Assembly: GCF_963662255.1 (NCBI RefSeq)
Contig: NC_085046.1
Location: 143,297,762-143,361,761 of the forward strand
Length of the DNA stretch: 64,000 nt
Direction of reading: 5' to 3'
DNA from: Cinclus cinclus
Lineage: Eukaryota; Chordata; Aves; Passeriformes; Cinclidae
In this document: piece after piece, positions 60,786 to 64,000 of the stretch
How the letters are laid out: each line of letters starts with the position of its first letter
How positions within the stretch are numbered: position 1 is the stretch's first letter
Notes under the pieces: generated by a model
What the model saw: only the letters and a program-made list of their open reading frames with translations
The model's database searches: none
What the model was told of the DNA's origin: nothing
Made by a program: the position numbers and the translations under genes

Positions 60786-63700
60786 CTGCAGGGCAACTGA
60801 AAGGAGCCAGAGGGAACAATCTAAGCAATTATTTTACCACAGTCAAGAATTTCTATCCCCTAAGTGGCAGTATGAAATATTCCCATACTGATTACCTGAT
60901 ACTTGATTATATAGGGTAGATATTTCTTTCTGTATGAACTGCATCACTTCAGGCCACAGTTTGCTTCAGATCCCTGGACTTCACATGAAATTTTCAATAC
61001 ATTTAACATATATAACAAAAATCAGAATTAAGAAAACTCATAGTTTTTTCCTTCTGGTCCTTCCTATCCCCTTCTTTTTAAAGTTTAGGAATCACTTCCT
61101 TTCCCACAGCAAATTTTTAATTTGTTTGGGGTTTGTTTTTTTTTGGAGTTTCATATGATTTCCACTAAGGTTAGGAGGAGGTGGATGAAACCTGGAAAGG
61201 CCAAAAACTTTATCTTTTATTAAGGTACAAAGGCAAAAATATGAAATTCAAATATTTTCTTAGATGAAAAGAATCCCTGGATAATATAAAGATTTCTATC
61301 ACTTCACCAGGAGAAGGTTATGTTTAGCAAACCTAGGGTTTCCCTCAAAGAACACTTGGCAGGGAAGAAGGTTAAAAAAGCATTAGAAGCCTATTTGGTC
61401 CTACTTAACAGGCAAATAAATCAGTGCTTCATGTTACCAAGTTTCCAATACTTCAGCTGAGTCTCTTCAATATATGCCAGCTATGGTGATCCATTCATAC
61501 TCAAACCCTAGCAAACATGCTGGAGAGCATTATGTTTTCCAGAATGTTACTTTATCAAATGATAACACATTTTTGTCAACAGGGAGTCAGAGAAACAGAA
61601 AAAAGAGATTGGGAGTATTGGACAACTCTGCTGGTACTACTGCTACTTCCTCAGTGGAAAACCAGTTGGATCTAAGCAATAATTAAGAACTGGAAATGCA
61701 TAAAACAATGCCGGATATTCCCATTCCCACCCCACCAGTTCAGTCCCAATTGCAAATTCCACAGACTGTACTCAGTACAGGGAGAAAAGTCTGAGCAGGA
61801 AATCAAGGATAAAATAGCTTCTCTTCCTATTGTCTTCATTTAGACAATCCATATTTGTGTTCCAAATGTACTCTTTGCTGTGGAGGTTGTAGACAAAATT
61901 ATATGTCTAAGACAGGGGAAAAAATCTGCTACCAAGATCATTTAAGAGAGAAAATATTGACTTTGATAAATGGGAATTTTCTCATGTTTGTGCTTTCAGC
62001 ACTTCACTACAGTGAGTTCAGCATTACAGGAACCTGTTTCAGCAAGTTCTCATATTCTGCTTGATGATAATATGCGTGTATAGGTGAAAGATAAGAAAAT
62101 TTTGGAAGATTTCAATTTTTGCCTTGTGGAAGCCAGTTAAGCCACTTCTGTACATTAAGATTCAGATTCTTTTACTTTTAATAAGTATTTCTTTTGTTTT
62201 ACTTGGACTTCTTATATATTAACATATTTGTTAGACTATGCAGCTGGTTCTGGAGCAGCTTTTAATGTATGTGAACTGATTTGTAACAGCAAGGTTAATA
62301 ATTTATTTAGTTGTCCCAGAACATTCTGTGAGCTTGATTAAGGAAATATTCTAGACATGCCTTGCTTGCCTTCCTGTGTCTTTGAAAACTTCCTATTAAA
62401 CATAAAATGTGTCAGCTGAGTGTGCAGAAAAAGAAAGAATAAAGCAAGAATCACATACCAGGCTGTCGAAAAACATTCCTTAACAAGGATATATATATAT
62501 ATATGGGAAACAGTCTTACATATACTTTATATAACACTCTAATCAGCAACTGTGAATAACAGAGAGGGGTATCAGAACCCCTTGCCTGATGTCTTATAAA
62601 CAGGGTGAAGAACCATCCATTTTCTTCTTGAACTGGTGAGCTACAAACATTGTAGTAATGATTTCATTCAAGTGTCTGTGTGGAATCCTCTGTGTGCAAA
62701 TCCAGTTATGTCAAGAAGTGACGAAAAGAGCTGCTCCTTTGAGCATTCCTCTAACAAGTGTATTCCGAAGATGGGGATGAAGCAAAGAGCCTGAACCATG
62801 ATTTGTTGCCAAATGTGGCCACACCTGGAGGCCCAATGAGACTTTCAGATCTACCTGAACATCACAGGAATCTGCAGATCCAAAGTGCAAGTTGTCCCAG
62901 CTCTTTCTCTGGGGTCACAGTTCATCACAAGTTCCTCAGCCTTGCTTGAGCATTCAAGCAACTATAACTTCCTATGGCCGCCAAAGTTTCTTTGTCAGAA
63001 AATTTCTATATTTTTTTTCCAGTGTTTGTCCAACTCTGAGACAGCCACTGAGGATGACATACACTGTTGTTGGCAGCAGAGTGAATTAGAGCTCCAGCGA
63101 CAGCCACCCTGTGACTGAAATGCCTTTGCAAGTTAGAGTGCTCAGGGAGTCATAAGCCTGGGGAAAGCACAGCCTGGAGAGAGGAAGCTGTGGTGAGGAG
63201 AGAGAGGCAAGGACAGCTGGAAACCCTGACAAGAAACATCAAAGGAGAAATATGAAGCTGAGATTTGAAATGGTACATTTCAAGGCCGTTTCCATCTGGC
63301 TGCACTGACTGCACTGAAGAAGAGCAAATTGAGAGTGATCTCTCTCCACGGGATAATGAGATGTGCAAAGGCACAAGGCAGGCCAGGGACATGCCACCAG
63401 TTTGTTGGGAATGCAGAAACCTTCCCAGAGATAAGAAGACTGGGGTTGTAAGAGGGTTAAACATGCAGATGCATAAACCCAGCTAATTGTCATAATGAAA
63501 CCAGAATTCCATTGCCAGGGGTACACAGATGTAAAGTTCCCTGTTCACCAGGAGTGAAGATGAATATGAGTGTGGACTGTGCCTTGGTGCTAGAGAGGAA
63601 TAGATCCTCTCCTTTTCTGTATGTCAAATCTGAATCTAACTTTTCCTAAGATGTGAGGTTAAACCTTATTCTCCTGACTCAGGGCCACATTGGAGACTAC

Positions 63701-64000
63701 AAGAATTTAGTCTTTCTCTAAACTCTTACTGATCTTGGCATTTCAACAGAGGTTTTTCCTTCAAACCTACATGTGGCTGCTGATTTAACTTCAAGGATGG
63801 CAGTGCTGCAGCATTAGAAAAACTCTGGCAGCATTTTGGAATTTTGGGGTCCTTCAAGAAAGACACCTCCATACAGATGTTTCCATACAAAGGAATATGT
63901 TTGTCAGGCTATTCATCTCTGCCCGCTGCTGAAGTGCTCTGCATCAAACCTCTAAGTGTGGGAGGCAGCAACTTTAAAATGGGTGAAAAGACTGCTTATC
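60786..64000. other. Unique sequence with two weak coding-like frames
   Basis: Two frames stand out. One is 61460-61685 (+): an acceptor-like AATACTTCAG then about 75 open codons, including 'SKHAGEHYVFQNVTLSN', to a TAA. The other is 62758-62949 (+): about 63 codons from 'YSEDGDEAKSLNHDLLPN', after a CCTCTAACAAG acceptor-like site. Both have coding-like base use, but neither has a clear donor or a recognised family. A (TA)8 tract lies at 62489-62504. The GC-richer part at 63040-63480 is open in several frames on both strands without a recognised protein. Confidence 0.4.

Overview
The window looks like AT-rich, gene-poor nuclear DNA from a bird, most likely a songbird. I infer this from the repeats: many 5'-truncated CR1 LINEs with the typical CR1 3' end, several solo endogenous-retrovirus LTRs of avian type, short microsatellites, and no mammalian SINEs or L1. 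Dense stop codons in all frames, no operons and no ribosome-binding sites exclude a bacterial or phage genome. No rRNA, tRNA or CRISPR was seen. The window could be intergenic or a stretch of long introns.

Layout. 1-13 kb: mostly unique AT-rich sequence, with a GATA microsatellite, one CR1 (3.4-4.0 kb) and an A45/GA tract (7.4 kb). 12-14 kb: a coding-like open frame and a possible antisense LTR remnant. 15-41 kb: four solo LTRs of one broad family, all on the + strand (15.3, 25.5, 30.7 and 40.9 kb), separated by unique sequence and small CR1 scraps. 42.8-44.8 kb: a 1.75-kb insert holding a CpG-island-like core, bounded by two ~135-bp direct copies. 45-56 kb: the densest repeat zone, with CA/TA repeats and five CR1 pieces, three of them oddly structured. 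51.6 kb: the best candidate coding exon. 56-64 kb: mostly unique, with an ARL4-like pseudogene fragment (58.6 kb), a strong short inverted repeat (60.75 kb) and two weaker candidate exons.

No complete protein-coding gene can be supported. The clearest host-gene relic is the ARL4 fragment, recognised by its intact small-GTPase G3 motif. The best possible live exon, 51617-51834 (+), has a strong acceptor-like tract and coding-like composition, but I could not identify the protein. I see no cooperating gene set and no evidence for a new biological system. The most unusual structures are the duplication-flanked CpG-rich insert, the rearranged CR1 copies and the 60.75-kb inverted repeat.
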